Below, in pieces: positions 44,201 through 50,504 of a stretch of 64,000 bases of DNA. Position 1 is the stretch's first letter; each line of letters opens with the position of its first letter. The DNA is from Lytechinus pictus. Its lineage: Eukaryota; Echinodermata; Echinoidea; Temnopleuroida; Toxopneustidae. A model generated the notes under the pieces. It was not told where the DNA came from, did no database searches, and worked only from the letters and a program-made list of their open reading frames with translations. The position numbers and the translations under genes were made by a program. Location: the NCBI RefSeq assembly GCF_037042905.1, contig NC_087257.1, positions 14,606,001-14,670,000 on the forward strand, given 5' to 3'.

Positions 44201-47200
44201 AATTCATTAGCACCAAATCTGTTTATTTTTCATTTATAATTTTTTATTTAATTATTAAATGGCATAACCTGGGAGTTGTGAACTTCCTGCTATAACACAT
44301 GGATTATAAAATACCGTCTTGATATCGGCTTCTACATACATGTATCCATTCCTGTGGACAGTGATTCAATACTTTTCTGAGATTGTCACGCTATACATGT
44401 ACTGTACATCATGGTTATATAAGAAAAAATAAGTGACAATTTAAGCATAACACTGAACTGAGCCATTCAATTTTTCATGGTACAACAGACCAATAATGTT
44501 GGTATGTGTTCAAATCTAGGGCACAGCTGCACCTATTATGTGCCAACCACTTGAGATTTTATTTCAAGGGAATGCACATTATGTGATGAACTTGCTTCAG
44601 GATTGGTGCAGGCAAAAAGGTGTTAGAACTCCATGACCCTCGGGACGTGTCCTCACAGGCAAGCTAGCGGTGGCACATTCATACAGAATAATACATGTAA
44701 AAGACCCTCTCTTCTGACAACTTGTATTTTCTCTGATTTCATTTGTAGTTGCAATACTCATCTTCCGATGTCATCCACATTTATGTACCGCAGTACAAGT
44801 AGTGCATGAAACTTGTGTCTCTTCACAAAACCTTAACTTTCCATCACAACAGATTTCTATGTTGCTCATTTTTAAGCATGATTAGGGTCAATGCAAATCT
44901 ACATGTATATGCATCATGCATGAAATCTGGTGGGTGTTTCATAAAAGCTGTTCGTATTAAAGCGATTTTACGAATGACTAGACTTTCTTGTTGTAAATGA
45001 TATACATATATATGTACATGTACATGTACAGTACATGTATATAGGGCTACACCAATTTCATTGATTGATGTTTATTTAGTGCCCAAGAAAGAATCGTCAG
45101 TCATTTGTAAAATCACTTGTAAGTTGTAACTTTATATGAATAGCTTTATGAAACACCTATTACATACTGTACATGTAGGTCCTACGAATCAATGAATGAC
45201 ATTTCCCTCTTAAAAGTGCAGATTTTTTTTCAGCCTTTGTCTTGCCTTCTTGTTTTTATAATACTGTTCTTGATATTTCAACTTTGATTTCCTCAATTTA
45301 AAATCGAATAATTTCTGACAACTACATTTAAGATTACACCAACAAACTAATCTAGGAAAGCAAGGCAAGCATAAATTTCTTTTAAAAAGGGTATTTTATT
45401 TCATGGCTACTGTACACTTCATTCAAGTCATGGAATGCTCTCATCTCTTCAGGGATACAGCTTAGGGATTGATCATGGCAGGGGCTGATGTACAGTATAA
45501 TGATCGATAGCATCGGTTGTAAAAATCAGCCTCACGATCAATCTCTAAATTTCATAATGCGGGTCCCTGACCCTGATTGGAGAGCTTTGTCTCTCGAAGC
45601 ATTTAATTATATCCAACTGATGAAACAAGGCGTTTGCTTGGGGGGTGGGGGCTCATAACCCTGCCACGCATCCACATCTACACGTAGAAAAGCATTGAAA
45701 ACCCTAGACCAAAAGCTTCAGTCTCTGTATTTTGGTTGTTCAGCTGAACTGCGTTGGCTCACTCACCAATACATAGACTGAAAAGTTGTTGGCCCGTACG
45801 GTACAGACAACGTATTAGCAGTAACGTTAGATTTAACATTCAGCGGAAACCCAATTTTCGGATCGTTTTTTTGTACATAAAATGTCACATTATAAAAATG
45901 AAATTACATCCGAGTTGACAAGAAAATAAATAGAATTCAGAAATATTGTACCTTAGGCCGCAGTTACCGCTAATTCCTTTCAAATGATGATCAAAACAGT
46001 CATCTTCGATCCTTTCGTTGGTCAACGTAAGTTGCCATCTTGGATGAGGTCATCATCCTTACAGACGTATTTACCAGTGGCTATATATAGCGATTTGTGC
46101 TGCTGCTTTTCGCTTGTAGATGTGCGTGCGTTCGGAACTTGTCACTCGCATTGATTGGCCAGGATACCGAAAATTTAATCAGAAAGCCTTGATAAAAGCA
46201 CAACTCATTGAATGTAGAGGGTAGCAACACACGGCTGCCATTTTTTCCTCTCCAGCAGAAAGTAACAAAAATAAGGAATAAATCATCGGAAACGTATATT
46301 TTCGATATTTTCTGGGAATATGTATAGTATCAAAAGAAAAATTAGAGTCTAACGAAAATAGTGGGCCTTCTTTCAAGATAATATAATGTCATTTAGAATC
46401 TTTAAAAAAATACAAATCTAGACAAAACCCGGTCGCCCGAATTGGTGGACCCGATTACACATGCAGGCTCGCACTAACACACTACTGTCGGTGAATGGGG
46501 ATGATAGTAAAATGTCAGAAATTGTTAAATAAATCCCCAGAAACGACGGTTATTCCTGTCTATGAAAACCCAGACTCCAGAGACCCGGAAGTTGTTGACA
46601 ACTTTTGGAATAGGGGTTGCCTTTTGAAAAAGAAAAAAAAATCACTCGAAACCACCATTTTTTAGCTAGACAATATGTTTAATATATGGTAGGGGGTCCT
46701 AGAGCTGCGCGGGTCCTAAAGCTACGCACCACTCATCGCGCATGCAGTTTTTAATGGCAAATGCGCACTTTGTGTGTGGAATTGTGACTGCAGAGTGACG
46801 AACGATTCCTAATCAATTTTTTCTACAGAGGCTGCAGTAAATCCTTAAATGCAGAGAAAAACCACAACTGTTTGGAATTTTGGAGTTAGATTCGCTTTAA
46901 TTTCATATTATCCCATGATAATATGAACATATTTTAGAAATTGAGGCACAGGAAATACTATTTTTCTGCATGATAAATCGAGTGCGTAGCTTTAGGACCC
47001 CTTCTAACATCGGGCGGCGAATTCAAGAGGTGTTCGGAAAACACGGCGGGATTTTCGTTTAGAGAGTTTTGTGATATTTTTTCCTTCCTTAATGATCTTT
47101 AGAATATTTGCCATAAATTAGTGAAAGATAATTTGTTCAAATATTAAAATTGGCATAGTTATTGTTTGTAAACGAAGTGCGTAGCTTTAGGTCCCCCCAT

Positions 47201-48044
47201 CATAATTGTCAAACAAGTCAAAGTCTTCGCTAAAAAAAAATAAAAATTCTATTACTATTAGACCCTCTAAGGCTCTATTTGGATGTTTGGATTAATACCC
47301 CTTTCATAAACCCAATTATGCGGCTAATAGCAGCATAATTTGGTCGTAAAATCAGAGGAGGACAAGTCAAGAGTTATCCGCATTATTCTGATGCTGCTAT
47401 TATCCGCATAATAGCGGCATCGGGACAAGATTTTGAGTTTATGAACGTATTTCCAAATAATGCGGATAATGCCATGGTGCGGTCACAAGGTCACCCTTTT
47501 CCAACACAACCGCATCGGAGGGGGCGTGTCCAGTTGTCATGACGATTATCCGCCTTTTTCAGGACGGGCTCTCGTACAAATAGGCCTAATGGAGTAATGG
47601 GGATAATTTTCGGAGTTTGTGAACGCAATTTTTATTGAATTATCCGCATTTCTCTTAGGCGGCTAATTGGAGGAAAGGTTTTATTGGGTTTATGAAAGGG
47701 GTATTATTTGAGCGGGAATTCTGGGAATGGGCGTGGACGTTGACAGCTGGGAATCCGATTCCGAATTATCTGCAAGTGCAAAGACAAGTTTTAACTTAAA
47801 AAAAAAGTGTCCGACTTCTCTTCTGACAGGGTTAGGTAACCATGCAAGATGAATGAAGTTAAACTTAGAATCTAACGTTAGAGTTACTAACCGCTTTGGC
47901 GATATCTGTGAGAGCTTCATCCTCCGCGGTGTAGGCCCGACTCTTTACCCTCCTCCTCCCCGCCGGACCTCCCGGCGATGGTCCGCTGTGATTCGGCCCG
48001 CCCCCGACGGTACTAACGTCCAATTCCACTGCGTCTACAGACAT
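5113..48044 (-). CDS. LRRFIP2: LRRFIP family gene (LRRFIP2-like), whole coding span, spliced
   Basis: Joined minus-strand exons (48044-47892, 33778-33692, 32822-32769, 21411-21301, 14043-13873, 12251-12159, 11199-11011, 9619-9502, 9064-8985, 8421-8317, 5211-5113) keep one frame and give 419 residues plus stop. One cassette at 18383-18306 or 18783-18700 would add 26 or 28 residues. Seen: N-terminal [13 protein letters not shown], a basic block with [19 protein letters not shown], a Ser/Arg segment with SSRRGS, then a coiled coil with [31 protein letters not shown] and [12 protein letters not shown]. These match, in order, the segments I know from vertebrate LRRFIP2/LRRFIP1. Family knowledge: cytoplasmic adaptors binding Flightless-I, linked to MyD88/TLR, Wnt-Dishevelled and inflammasome signalling; function here is inferred from homology. 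The protein is short compared with long vertebrate isoforms, which carry extra Ser-rich exons before SSRRGS. All introns but one (9502/9064, phase 1) are phase 0, so most exons could be skipped without a frameshift. Confidence 0.93.
5296..5522. mobile_element. Mariner/Tc1-type MITE, family G copy 1
   Basis: Inverted termini ACAGTTGTACTCAAAAGTTG and CTAACTTTTGAGTACCACTG, flanked by TA on the right. The CAGTxxTxCTCAAAAGTT terminus is of Tc1/mariner kind. It lies 85 bases 5' of the last LRRFIP exon. Confidence 0.65.
6447..6719. mobile_element. MITE-like element, family C copy 2
   Basis: Same termini and internal order as 213-482 (GGGCCCTGTCTTACAAAGAG ... CTCTTTGTAAGAAGGGGC); the right terminus is worn. 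It lies in the last LRRFIP intron. Confidence 0.8.
7267..7326 (-). CDS. LRRFIP2: LRRFIP candidate alternative last exon
   Basis: After an AG at 7328-7327 a phase-0 reading frame of 19 codons and TAA encodes [19 protein letters not shown]. Joined to KMSRE at the end of the previous exon it would replace the conserved C-terminal 32 residues by a short Glu/Lys-rich tail. The composition suits a coiled-coil end and the segment does not belong to a repeat family seen here. The acceptor has an A-rich rather than pyrimidine-rich approach, so it may be an unused open segment. Confidence 0.35.
   Translation of the reverse strand, partial: EEKVEEKPKEGDSDTCKVF
8317..8421 (-). CDS. LRRFIP2: LRRFIP exon: [12 protein letters not shown]
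   Basis: 35 codons, acceptor TTCACCCTAG, donor GAG|GTAATT, phase 0. The peptide includes [20 protein letters not shown] and [13 protein letters not shown], matching SRLEGQVLRYKTAAENAEK...LKAEKRKLQREL of vertebrate LRRFIP2. It can be joined to the usual last exon (5113-5211) or to the alternative one at 7267-7326; both joins are in frame. Confidence 0.96.
8470..8865. repeat. (ATG/ATC)n simple repeat
   Basis: Long run of GATGAT/ATCATC/ATTATT triplets. Open frames across it on both strands (Met/Ile/Val-rich) are artefacts. In the LRRFIP intron between 8421 and 8985. Confidence 0.9.
8985..9064 (-). CDS. LRRFIP2: LRRFIP exon: [14 protein letters not shown]
   Basis: 80 bases, acceptor TTTCTTCTAG, donor CAG|GTGAGT. 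Two bases finish the Arg codon begun upstream, then 26 codons carry [20 protein letters not shown]. This aligns closely with REANRQISEYKFKLSKAEQDIT of LRRFIP2. The only phase-1 intron of the gene precedes it, so this exon and 9502-9619 (198 bases together) must be included or skipped as a pair. Confidence 0.96.
9140..9415. repeat. (ATC)n-rich imperfect simple repeat
   Basis: CATCATCATAATC-type triplets, the ATC-orientation counterpart of 8470-8865, on the other side of the 8985-9064 exon. Confidence 0.85.
9502..9619 (-). CDS. LRRFIP2: LRRFIP exon: [10 protein letters not shown] coiled coil
   Basis: 118 bases, acceptor TTGGCTTACAG, donor CAAA|GTAAGC; it starts in phase 0 and ends one base into a codon completed as Arg by the next exon. 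The peptide begins [20 protein letters not shown], followed by [14 protein letters not shown]. It corresponds to IRKLKLQLEEERQK and the polar loop after it in the vertebrate protein. Confidence 0.95.
10140..10330 (+). repeat. Short-period array (TTTGGTCCAAT/CATTTCGTC)
   Basis: Repeated ATTTCGTC, TTTGGTCCAATAACCA and CACTTTGTC units about 20-25 bp apart. An inverted relative lies at 10770-10940, so the two together with the 440 bp between them form a loose inverted repeat in the LRRFIP intron between 11011 and 9619. Confidence 0.6.
10770..10940 (-). repeat. Short-period array, inverted copy
   Basis: AGACCAAACGGAATGGCATT, GACCATGTGGTGAATAGAC and GGCAATTGGACGAATTGGC units, complementary to those at 10140-10330. 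Confidence 0.6.
11011..11199 (-). CDS. LRRFIP2: LRRFIP exon: EHG...GPLDVRLKR
   Basis: 63 codons, acceptor CTCCGACAG, donor CAG|GTTCGG, phase 0. It begins [14 protein letters not shown], passes through [19 protein letters not shown] and [18 protein letters not shown]. The segment matches the conserved IVVVSQEAA...GEGPLDVRLRKL region of LRRFIP2, a break between two coiled-coil segments. This is the longest internal exon and the strongest single piece of evidence for the family assignment. Confidence 0.96.
11381..12032. mobile_element. Foldback element, family B copy 1 (interrupted)
   Basis: Starts TTAAAAGGATACACCAGGCTG and ends AGCATCCCTTTAAGG; arms contain AAAATCGGATAACAAA and TATTTATATCT. 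Interrupted at 11849-11984 by a 136-bp insert with target duplication. Lies in the LRRFIP intron between 11199 and 12159. Confidence 0.75.
11849..11984 (-). mobile_element. Penelope-like fragment with 13-bp target duplication
   Basis: A 136-base insert lies between two copies of TCTCTTTATTGAG (11836-11848 and 11985-11997), interrupting the foldback element at 11381-12032. It contains AAGCTTTCGATCCTAGCAG and CTTCGTCGG, the sort of sequence found in terminal regions of Penelope-like elements. On the minus strand it can be read as a hammerhead-ribozyme-like core (see findings). It encodes no protein. Confidence 0.5.
12159..12251 (-). CDS. LRRFIP2: LRRFIP exon: coiled coil, EQRDQLIS
   Basis: 31 codons between acceptor TTCTTCCAG and donor TCG|GTAAGT, phase 0. 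The peptide runs [20 protein letters not shown] then [11 protein letters not shown], continuing the heptads. The end aligns with LRQRDELIEKHG of vertebrate LRRFIP2, split here by the intron before EHG. Confidence 0.93.
12296..12612. mobile_element. Foldback element, family F copy 2
   Basis: Termini GGCCCGTATTCTGAAGTCAG and GAGTTCAAAATACGGGCC. It sits just 45 bases upstream, in transcript terms, of the LRRFIP exon 12159-12251. Confidence 0.8.
13024..13820. mobile_element. Element bounded by TAACCCT / GGGTTA with G/C runs
   Basis: TTAACCCTATCTAAACTTGG at the left and CAGTTTATTAAGGGTTAAA at the right. Inside each end lies GGGTCAATTTGAACCCC or GGGTCAAATTGACCCCC. The AT-rich core has no convincing coding frame. 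About 800 bp, MITE-like, in the LRRFIP intron between 13873 and 12251. Confidence 0.5.
13873..14043 (-). CDS. LRRFIP2: LRRFIP exon: start of the main coiled coil
   Basis: 57 codons, acceptor TTTCATACAG, donor AGA|GTAAGG, phase 0. It contains [20 protein letters not shown], then [17 protein letters not shown] and ends EARDKHR. The [16 protein letters not shown] and VDTLKD blocks are hallmarks of LRRFIP proteins. Heptad-like spacing of L, M and V indicates a coiled coil that probably mediates dimerisation and partner binding. Confidence 0.96.
14150..14525. repeat. (ATG)n-rich simple repeat with internal duplication
   Basis: GATGATGATG runs; the segment ATAACTTTGATGTGTTATAATAATG recurs about 120 bases later (14296 and 14420) as TAACTTTGATGTGTAATAAT, showing a duplicated unit. 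It lies 107 bases 5' of the coiled-coil exon 13873-14043. Confidence 0.85.
14526..18305. other. LRRFIP intron, no further exon seen
   Basis: Between the coiled-coil exon and cassette H1 I see only the family G elements, ACATGTA runs and AT-rich sequence. Frames such as 16125-16352 carry no recognisable domain. Confidence 0.5.
17131..17516. mobile_element. Mariner/Tc1-type MITE, family G copy 2
   Basis: TACAGTGGTGCTCAAAAGTT at the left, CTTTTGAACACAACTGTA at the right. Its middle (AGTTTCCATAAACTTGGCCA, AGAATAGCTTTCCA) is repeated at about 16490-16625, a partial second copy. Confidence 0.65.
18306..18383 (-). CDS. LRRFIP2: LRRFIP alternative cassette exon H1
   Basis: 26 codons, acceptor GACCTCCAG, donor AAG|GTTTGT, phase 0. 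The peptide starts [16 protein letters not shown] and ends DLDEQELLK, joining directly to [10 protein letters not shown] at the start of the coiled coil. It is the downstream partner of the duplicated pair with 18700-18783. The acidic, Ser/Gln-rich composition suits a flexible linker ahead of the coiled coil. Which of the two is used, and when, cannot be told from sequence. Confidence 0.8.
18700..18783 (-). CDS. LRRFIP2: LRRFIP alternative cassette exon H2
   Basis: 28 codons with acceptor ACATAACACAG and donor AAG|GTTGGT, phase 0 at both ends. The peptide begins [14 protein letters not shown], has GGIDPREL in the middle and ends EPLK. It resembles the exon 317 bases further 3' (18306-18383), which begins GSPNGDEVQ, has [10 protein letters not shown] and ends LLK. 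Both acceptors are preceded by TGACC/TTTGAC-like sequence. Interpretation: tandemly duplicated exons, used alternatively, singly or together; every combination keeps frame. Confidence 0.75.
21301..21411 (-). CDS. LRRFIP2: LRRFIP exon: SSRRGS segment
   Basis: 37 codons, acceptor TATATTCAG, donor AAG|GTGGGT, phase 0. The peptide starts [15 protein letters not shown], carries [14 protein letters not shown] and ends HDLLK. SSRRGS is shared with LRRFIP1/2. RRGS is a typical basophilic-kinase site (inference). The start M is internal, not a translation start. The plus-strand reading frame that overlaps this exon is its antisense shadow. Confidence 0.92.
21750..22349. mobile_element. Foldback element, family H
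   Basis: Termini TTAAAGGAGAATGAAACACT and GGGTTTCATTCTCCTTTAAA, inner arms GATCCTCCCATTGGCAATGC and its complement at 22173. About 600 bp, no coding capacity. It starts 340 bases upstream of the SSRRGS exon in transcript terms. Confidence 0.8.
22519..22824. mobile_element. Foldback element, family F copy 3
   Basis: Termini GGCCCGTATTCTGAAGTCAG and CTTCAGAATACAGGCC, same interior order as the other two copies. Confidence 0.8.
23355..23954. mobile_element. Foldback element, family A copy 2
   Basis: Same termini (AAAGGACAAGTCCACCCC ... GGGTGGACTTGACCTTTA) and same inner arm (CATCAAAATCGGATGTAAAA) as 1266-1875. Full length, in the LRRFIP intron between 21411 and 32769. Confidence 0.8.
26341..26930. 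mobile_element. Foldback element, family A copy 3 (diverged)
   Basis: Termini AAAGGGCAAGTTCACCAC and GGGTGGACTTGCCCTTTA, body more diverged than copies 1 and 2. No coding capacity. Confidence 0.7.
27661..27945 (-). mobile_element. tRNA-derived SINE copy
   Basis: On the minus strand a B-box-like GGGTTCGAATCCC (27901-27913) lies near the 5' end. The body holds sequence I recognise from widespread marine-invertebrate SINEs: a stretch around the accepted CACCTCACCTGGGTTGAG region and a GCGCATAGAGAC-like segment near the tail. The tail ends in TTATTATTATTT (27661-27672). Length and polarity fit a SINE; the family name is not assigned. Confidence 0.55.
28621..29216. mobile_element. Foldback element, family B copy 2
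   Basis: Starts GTAAAGGGATACTCCCGGCTG and ends CAGCCTGGAGCATC. The inner arms share the ATCGGATAACAAATAACAAA motif and GTCATGAATATTCAT-like segments with 11381-12032 and 55626-56213. Confidence 0.75.
29890..30680. repeat. Tandem array with DR1-like TGACCTTTGACCTT
   Basis: Units of about 165-190 bp. Each starts near TGACCTTTGACCTTGATCATGTG (29924, 30089, degenerate at 30259, 30448) and continues with TTATGAACTAGATCCATAAA and AACATGGCCAAAGTTCATTG. The end is CTCTACATTTAGTCCCTGCTC followed by an A/T tract. Confidence 0.75.
31471..31925. mobile_element. Foldback element, family I copy 1
   Basis: Termini AATAGACCAGTTCGTAGTTA and GGAACTATGAACTGGCTTATT. It shares ends and a GTGACTAGAATAG-type inner segment with 41022-41464. 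Confidence 0.65.
32769..32822 (-). CDS. LRRFIP2: LRRFIP short exon ([11 protein letters not shown]...)
   Basis: 18 codons between acceptor TTTGCTCAG and donor ACT|GTAAGT, phase 0 at both ends. The peptide [18 protein letters not shown] resembles the LDEKSDKQYAENY stretch of vertebrate LRRFIP2 that lies just before the Ser-rich SSRRGS segment, and its position in the gene agrees. Confidence 0.85.
33692..33778 (-). CDS. LRRFIP2: LRRFIP exon: basic [13 protein letters not shown] block
   Basis: 29 codons between acceptor TTTTTTTCAG and donor GAA|GTAAGC, phase 0 at both ends. The peptide runs [20 protein letters not shown] then LELEKQQKE. It corresponds to the AEARLAAKRAARAEAR...ELERQQKE block shared by LRRFIP1 and LRRFIP2, the most diagnostic stretch of the family's N terminus. 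It is predicted to be a charged helix. Confidence 0.93.
34303..34968. repeat. Tandem direct duplication of about 330 bp
   Basis: 34303-34630 and 34631-34968 share, in order, a poly-C/poly-A start, ATCATCGCTCATTTTA, AATGAAGGCATTCTAAGGG, ATTTAATGGGGTGCACC, CCTTCCGCCACCCCC, AAAGAATTAATTTGTCGAAG and GATGTGAACTGA. The second unit has a run of about 28 C at 34770-34797. Confidence 0.8.
35970..36580. repeat. Long imperfect palindrome, about 300-bp arms
   Basis: The left arm (for example GAATACTCTGCC complement at about 36030, GGAGCTGTAGAGCCGGAGCA at 36205) is matched by its complement on the right (TGCTCCAGCTCTACAGCTCC at 36330, GAAAAGAATACTCTACTTCC at 36498). The centre is GGAGTGAGT...ACTCACTCC near 36262-36289. 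CTGAAGATGAACAGTC and CCCGAAACG-type motifs around the centre recall Penelope-like termini. Confidence 0.7.
37500..37725. repeat. GA-rich (GAAGGA)n purine tract
   Basis: About 220 bases of almost pure purine on the plus strand. Poly-Arg/Glu and, on the other strand, poly-Ser/Pro frames are artefacts. Polypurine mirror-repeat character suggests triplex potential (inference). Confidence 0.85.
38628..39032. mobile_element. Foldback element, CG-rich, family J
   Basis: GGTGCTGCATCATCCCGATT at the left and CTCGGGATGGTGCAGACGAC at the right. The interior is packed with GCGCGATAATT, CTCGAGATT and GATCGG motifs and is clearly richer in CpG than its surroundings. Confidence 0.7.
39409..39420 (-). CDS. 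LRRFIP2: LRRFIP candidate 12-nt microexon (EAEK)
   Basis: Twelve bases, GAAGCAGAAAAG, lie between an acceptor (ATGTAACAG) and a near-consensus donor (GTGAGT). They encode E-A-E-K in phase 0 between the first exon (ending IAKA) and the next (starting AETKLAQ). Inclusion gives IAKA-EAEK-AETK, while skipping gives IAKA-AETK, which already aligns with the vertebrate IAREAEARLA. It would therefore be an optional insertion. The polypyrimidine tract is weak, and a 12-base match in a 14-kb intron can arise by chance. Confidence 0.35.
39938..40333. mobile_element. Foldback element, family K
   Basis: GGTGGTTTCAAACCGCCTC at the left is matched by GAGGCGGTCTGAAACCACC at the right; the inner arms include AATTCCAAGT-like and CTGCCAAATTACC segments. 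About 396 bp, no coding capacity. Confidence 0.75.
41022..41464. mobile_element. Foldback element, family I copy 2
   Basis: Termini AATAAGCCTGTTCACGGTTG and AACCGTGAACTGGCTTATT; inner CTATTCTAGTCACCTGGTCT is the complement of a segment in the first copy. Confidence 0.7.
42420..42973. mobile_element. Large palindromic element with CCCCGTACTA repeats
   Basis: Ends TACCCTTTTTACACAGG and GTGTAAAAAGGGTA. Inside, more than ten copies of AACCCCGTACTAT/TAGTACGGGGTTA in both orientations, plus GGTGGGGCTAAATTGC and its complement. The interior is itself several nested inverted repeats. Confidence 0.75.
43755..44115. repeat. Degenerate minisatellite, units of about 75 bp
   Basis: About five units, each with TGATGACATTCA-like and CATATTTTCATTAGCCCTTT-like segments (ATTAGCC at about 43805, 43872, 43930 and 44031, and CACTAGCTATCTC near 44101). 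ACATGTAC runs are interspersed. Confidence 0.6.
44930..45158. mobile_element. Small foldback element, family E relative
   Basis: GGTGGGTGTTTCATAAAAGC at the left, GCTTTATGAAACACC at the right. Interior AAAGCGATTTTACGAATGAC and its complement. Confidence 0.65.
46691..47199. mobile_element. Element with GTGCGTAGCTTTAGG termini
   Basis: GGGGGTCCTAGAGCTGCGCG and GGTCCTAAAGCTACGCAC at the left are inverted relative to GTGCGTAGCTTTAGGACCCC (46981-47000) and GTGCGTAGCTTTAGGTCCCC (47177-47196). In LRRFIP intron 1. Confidence 0.6.
47294..47705. mobile_element. Foldback element with TTTCATAAACCCAATTATGC end
   Basis: ATACCCCTTTCATAAACCCA at the left and TGGGTTTATGAAAGGGGTAT at the right, a perfect 20-base inverted terminus. 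The interior is rich in TTATCCGCAT and its complement. It lies 187 bases 3' of the first LRRFIP coding exon. Confidence 0.8.
47892..48044 (-). CDS. LRRFIP2: LRRFIP first coding exon
   Basis: 51 codons from ATG at 48044 to the donor GCG|GTTAGT. An in-frame TAA lies four codons upstream and the -3 base is A, which supports this start. The peptide opens [16 protein letters not shown], continues through a Pro/Gly/Arg-rich linker with RRRVKSR, and ends [13 protein letters not shown]. This end matches the FSAEDEALSNIA stretch at the start of vertebrate LRRFIP2. The exon is clearly richer in CpG than the surrounding introns, as expected next to a promoter. Confidence 0.9.
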
Positions 48045-48600
48045 GTTGTGTTTTTAGATCAAAGTAGGACATAAAATGGATCAAATACGGTGAAATTCAT
48101 CCATATATTTATGTTATGCCTCCAAGACTTTCTAAAAGTGTTTGGATATTTCCAAATGATGAATAGGACTGGTATTTCAAGGTGAGTTTTGTGTTACATT
48201 TCGTTGAGTTTGCGGCAATCCGGAGGCGCTCCGGAACAATTTCCGTGTTGCTTTCGCTGTGGTTCTGGCTGGAATAATCCTGTTCAGCTTCTGCAACTCC
48301 ACGGCAAAATAGTAATGATCCAGGCATCCAATATGTATTATATCACTCCATCTGTATATTGCTATTGCTCATCTCCAAATTGAAATATTTTGAGCGAAAA
48401 TATCAACGAGTGGCCTTGTTCCTCTCCTCTTTTTTTCCTTCGACGTCGAGTGCCACCATATTTCTGGGTTTCTGCTCACATCACCTTTAGAACCCGGATG
48501 TAGTTTGCGCCATCTGCGTTGACTGGAAGGATATCTTTGAAATGAAAATAAGAAATGCCAAGCCCATGGCCAGTCGGGTGCCATATAGGGTTATTTTTTG
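48045..48600 (-). promoter_or_regulatory. LRRFIP 5' flank, probable promoter/5' UTR
   Basis: The region just upstream of the start codon is locally richer in G, C and CpG (for instance 48215-48240 and 48440-48520) than the AT-rich surroundings. It holds no convincing reading frame. I infer the 5' UTR and core promoter lie here, possibly with an untranslated first exon. No TATA box at a convincing position was recognised and the transcription start cannot be placed. Confidence 0.3.
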
Positions 48601-50504
48601 GAGGGGGGGGGGGGCTTCTGGGGGCTTGAGAAATGTTCGATGTTGGTTTATTCAATACAATGAAAAATACCTATTGTGGGTAGTCTTATACTGACCAAGC
48701 AGCTAGAGTCCCTACCCCTTGTTAAAAAAATGTTTTAATATAAGGGAGGGCTCAGCGACCGAGCGAGAAAAAAAAAATCACATTTTCAAAATGCTTGAGA
48801 ATTTTTCACCTATAACATGCACCGGGGCCTGATGGGTGTTATAGATGTAGACAAGGGCATTTTACGATAGGCGGGATAGGACTAGTTATCAGGTAATGGG
48901 TTTGTGTTGTTACTCTCTCCAGGCCTTTTTTTTTGTTAAGAGCGATATTTTCAAAATTTAGACACTTTGAGCGTGAAAGGCAGGATAAGGGATTTTAATT
49001 ACGAGGGAGTGCGGTGACCAGGGAGATAATGTTAACTTATTGAATAGGATACTAAACATGCATATAGGCTGCAAAAAAATGCCCCGTAAAATGCAAAAGT
49101 CTACACAATAGAGTAGGCTCCAATTGTAGAGAATAGAGTCAAATCATTCAACATGTTGCTTCTATCATGGGGCGGGGGGTAAGGGCGATCGCCGTGACAA
49201 TATTGGGGATGCGGCAAATATATCGATTTGCCCTGCCCAAAAAATTTAACAAAATCAAAATTTATTAATCCTTTGCAAAAATTTGTTTGGAAAAAAAAAA
49301 AATCTGAAAGCGCTAGAAAACCATCAAACTCGACATACTAATAACTATAAGCAAATAAAATTATATTTTTTGGGGTGTGCTTCACGTGCAAAATTCTACC
49401 TTATAATTTGGCGAAAATTGTGGACATTGTCTTTACACCCTCTCGCCATCAAAAACATGGATCGACAGTACATGATTAAACTTTTAAGTAAGTTTAGCTT
49501 TAGTCACATAGTATATTAGCGACAGAGCCATATTCTAAAAAAATATCCTAAAGAATGACAAAATTCGGAGCGCTTTTGATAAAACACGGACAGGTTTAGA
49601 GTTAACCTTCAATTTTATGGCAATTTAGTACTGCTATATTCGTGGTGGGTGAAATAGGCCCTATAATAACTTTTTTTAATTTGGAAAAAAAAGTTACAAG
49701 GCAATCTATTATATTGTAGGAGATCAATGACTTGATAATCGCACTTTGAGAGAGCACTAACGTATTCTGCAGTTAGATGTTATTTTGCGAGGGAGCGTTT
49801 AGCGACCGAGCGAGACAATTTTCGAATTTGAATAGATAAATAACTTTTAAAAAAATTGAGTTTAGAGCACTTGGCGACATGAATGGAATACTACATATAG
49901 GGCCTACATAATTATATGTTTATTTTTTTCTTTGTGGTCAATGCTTTTTTTTTTTTTTTTTTTTTTTTGGGGGGGGGGCTTCAGTCCCCAAACGCCCCCC
50001 CCTAAAACCGCTCCTAGGCCCCATTGCTTAAAAGTTACTATTATGGAAACTTTGACATCCAATGATAACTACCATGGTAACGATGTTCATGGGCGGAAAT
50101 CCCAGGGGGGACAGGGGGGACGTGTCCCCCGTACTCAAAATAGTAGGGGGGGACACAATATCAAATGTCCCCCCTACTATTTTTGGTCTTTTATGATGGT
50201 AAGGAATACATCATTCTAAATCGAAATAAGACATGTATTTTGGGACGAGATATGACCTTACTTTGGCGATGATAACCTTTTTTTTGCTTGTCAAATTTTC
50301 CCGCCCCTTGTCCCCATAGGCAGATCCAGGGGCCGAGGGGTCCGCCCCCCCCCCCCCTCTTGGCGGAGCAAAAAAAGAAAAAAAGGAAAGAAAGAAGGAA
50401 AAAAGGAGGGAAAAGAGAGGAGAAAAATTGGAGAAGGACGACGAGTGCATAAAATAAGATGAGGGGAAGTCTTGGAAAATAAAAATAATCTTTCGTGCCA
50501 CTAT
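48600..50504. other. Intergenic, no gene seen
   Basis: G runs (48602-48613, 49970-49978), a T run (49947-49968) and a GGGGGGACAC/GTGTCCCCCC inverted motif at 50098-50175. No supported gene. Likely repeat debris. Confidence 0.5.

Larger units (their letters stand above)
33779..47891. other. LRRFIP intron 1, 14.1 kb
   Basis: Apart from the candidate microexon, it holds the tandem duplication at 34303-34968, the palindrome at 35970-36580, the purine tract, foldback elements and the minisatellite listed separately. An untranslated alternative first exon cannot be excluded, especially in the CpG-richer 45900-46200 region, but none is supported. Confidence 0.5.
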
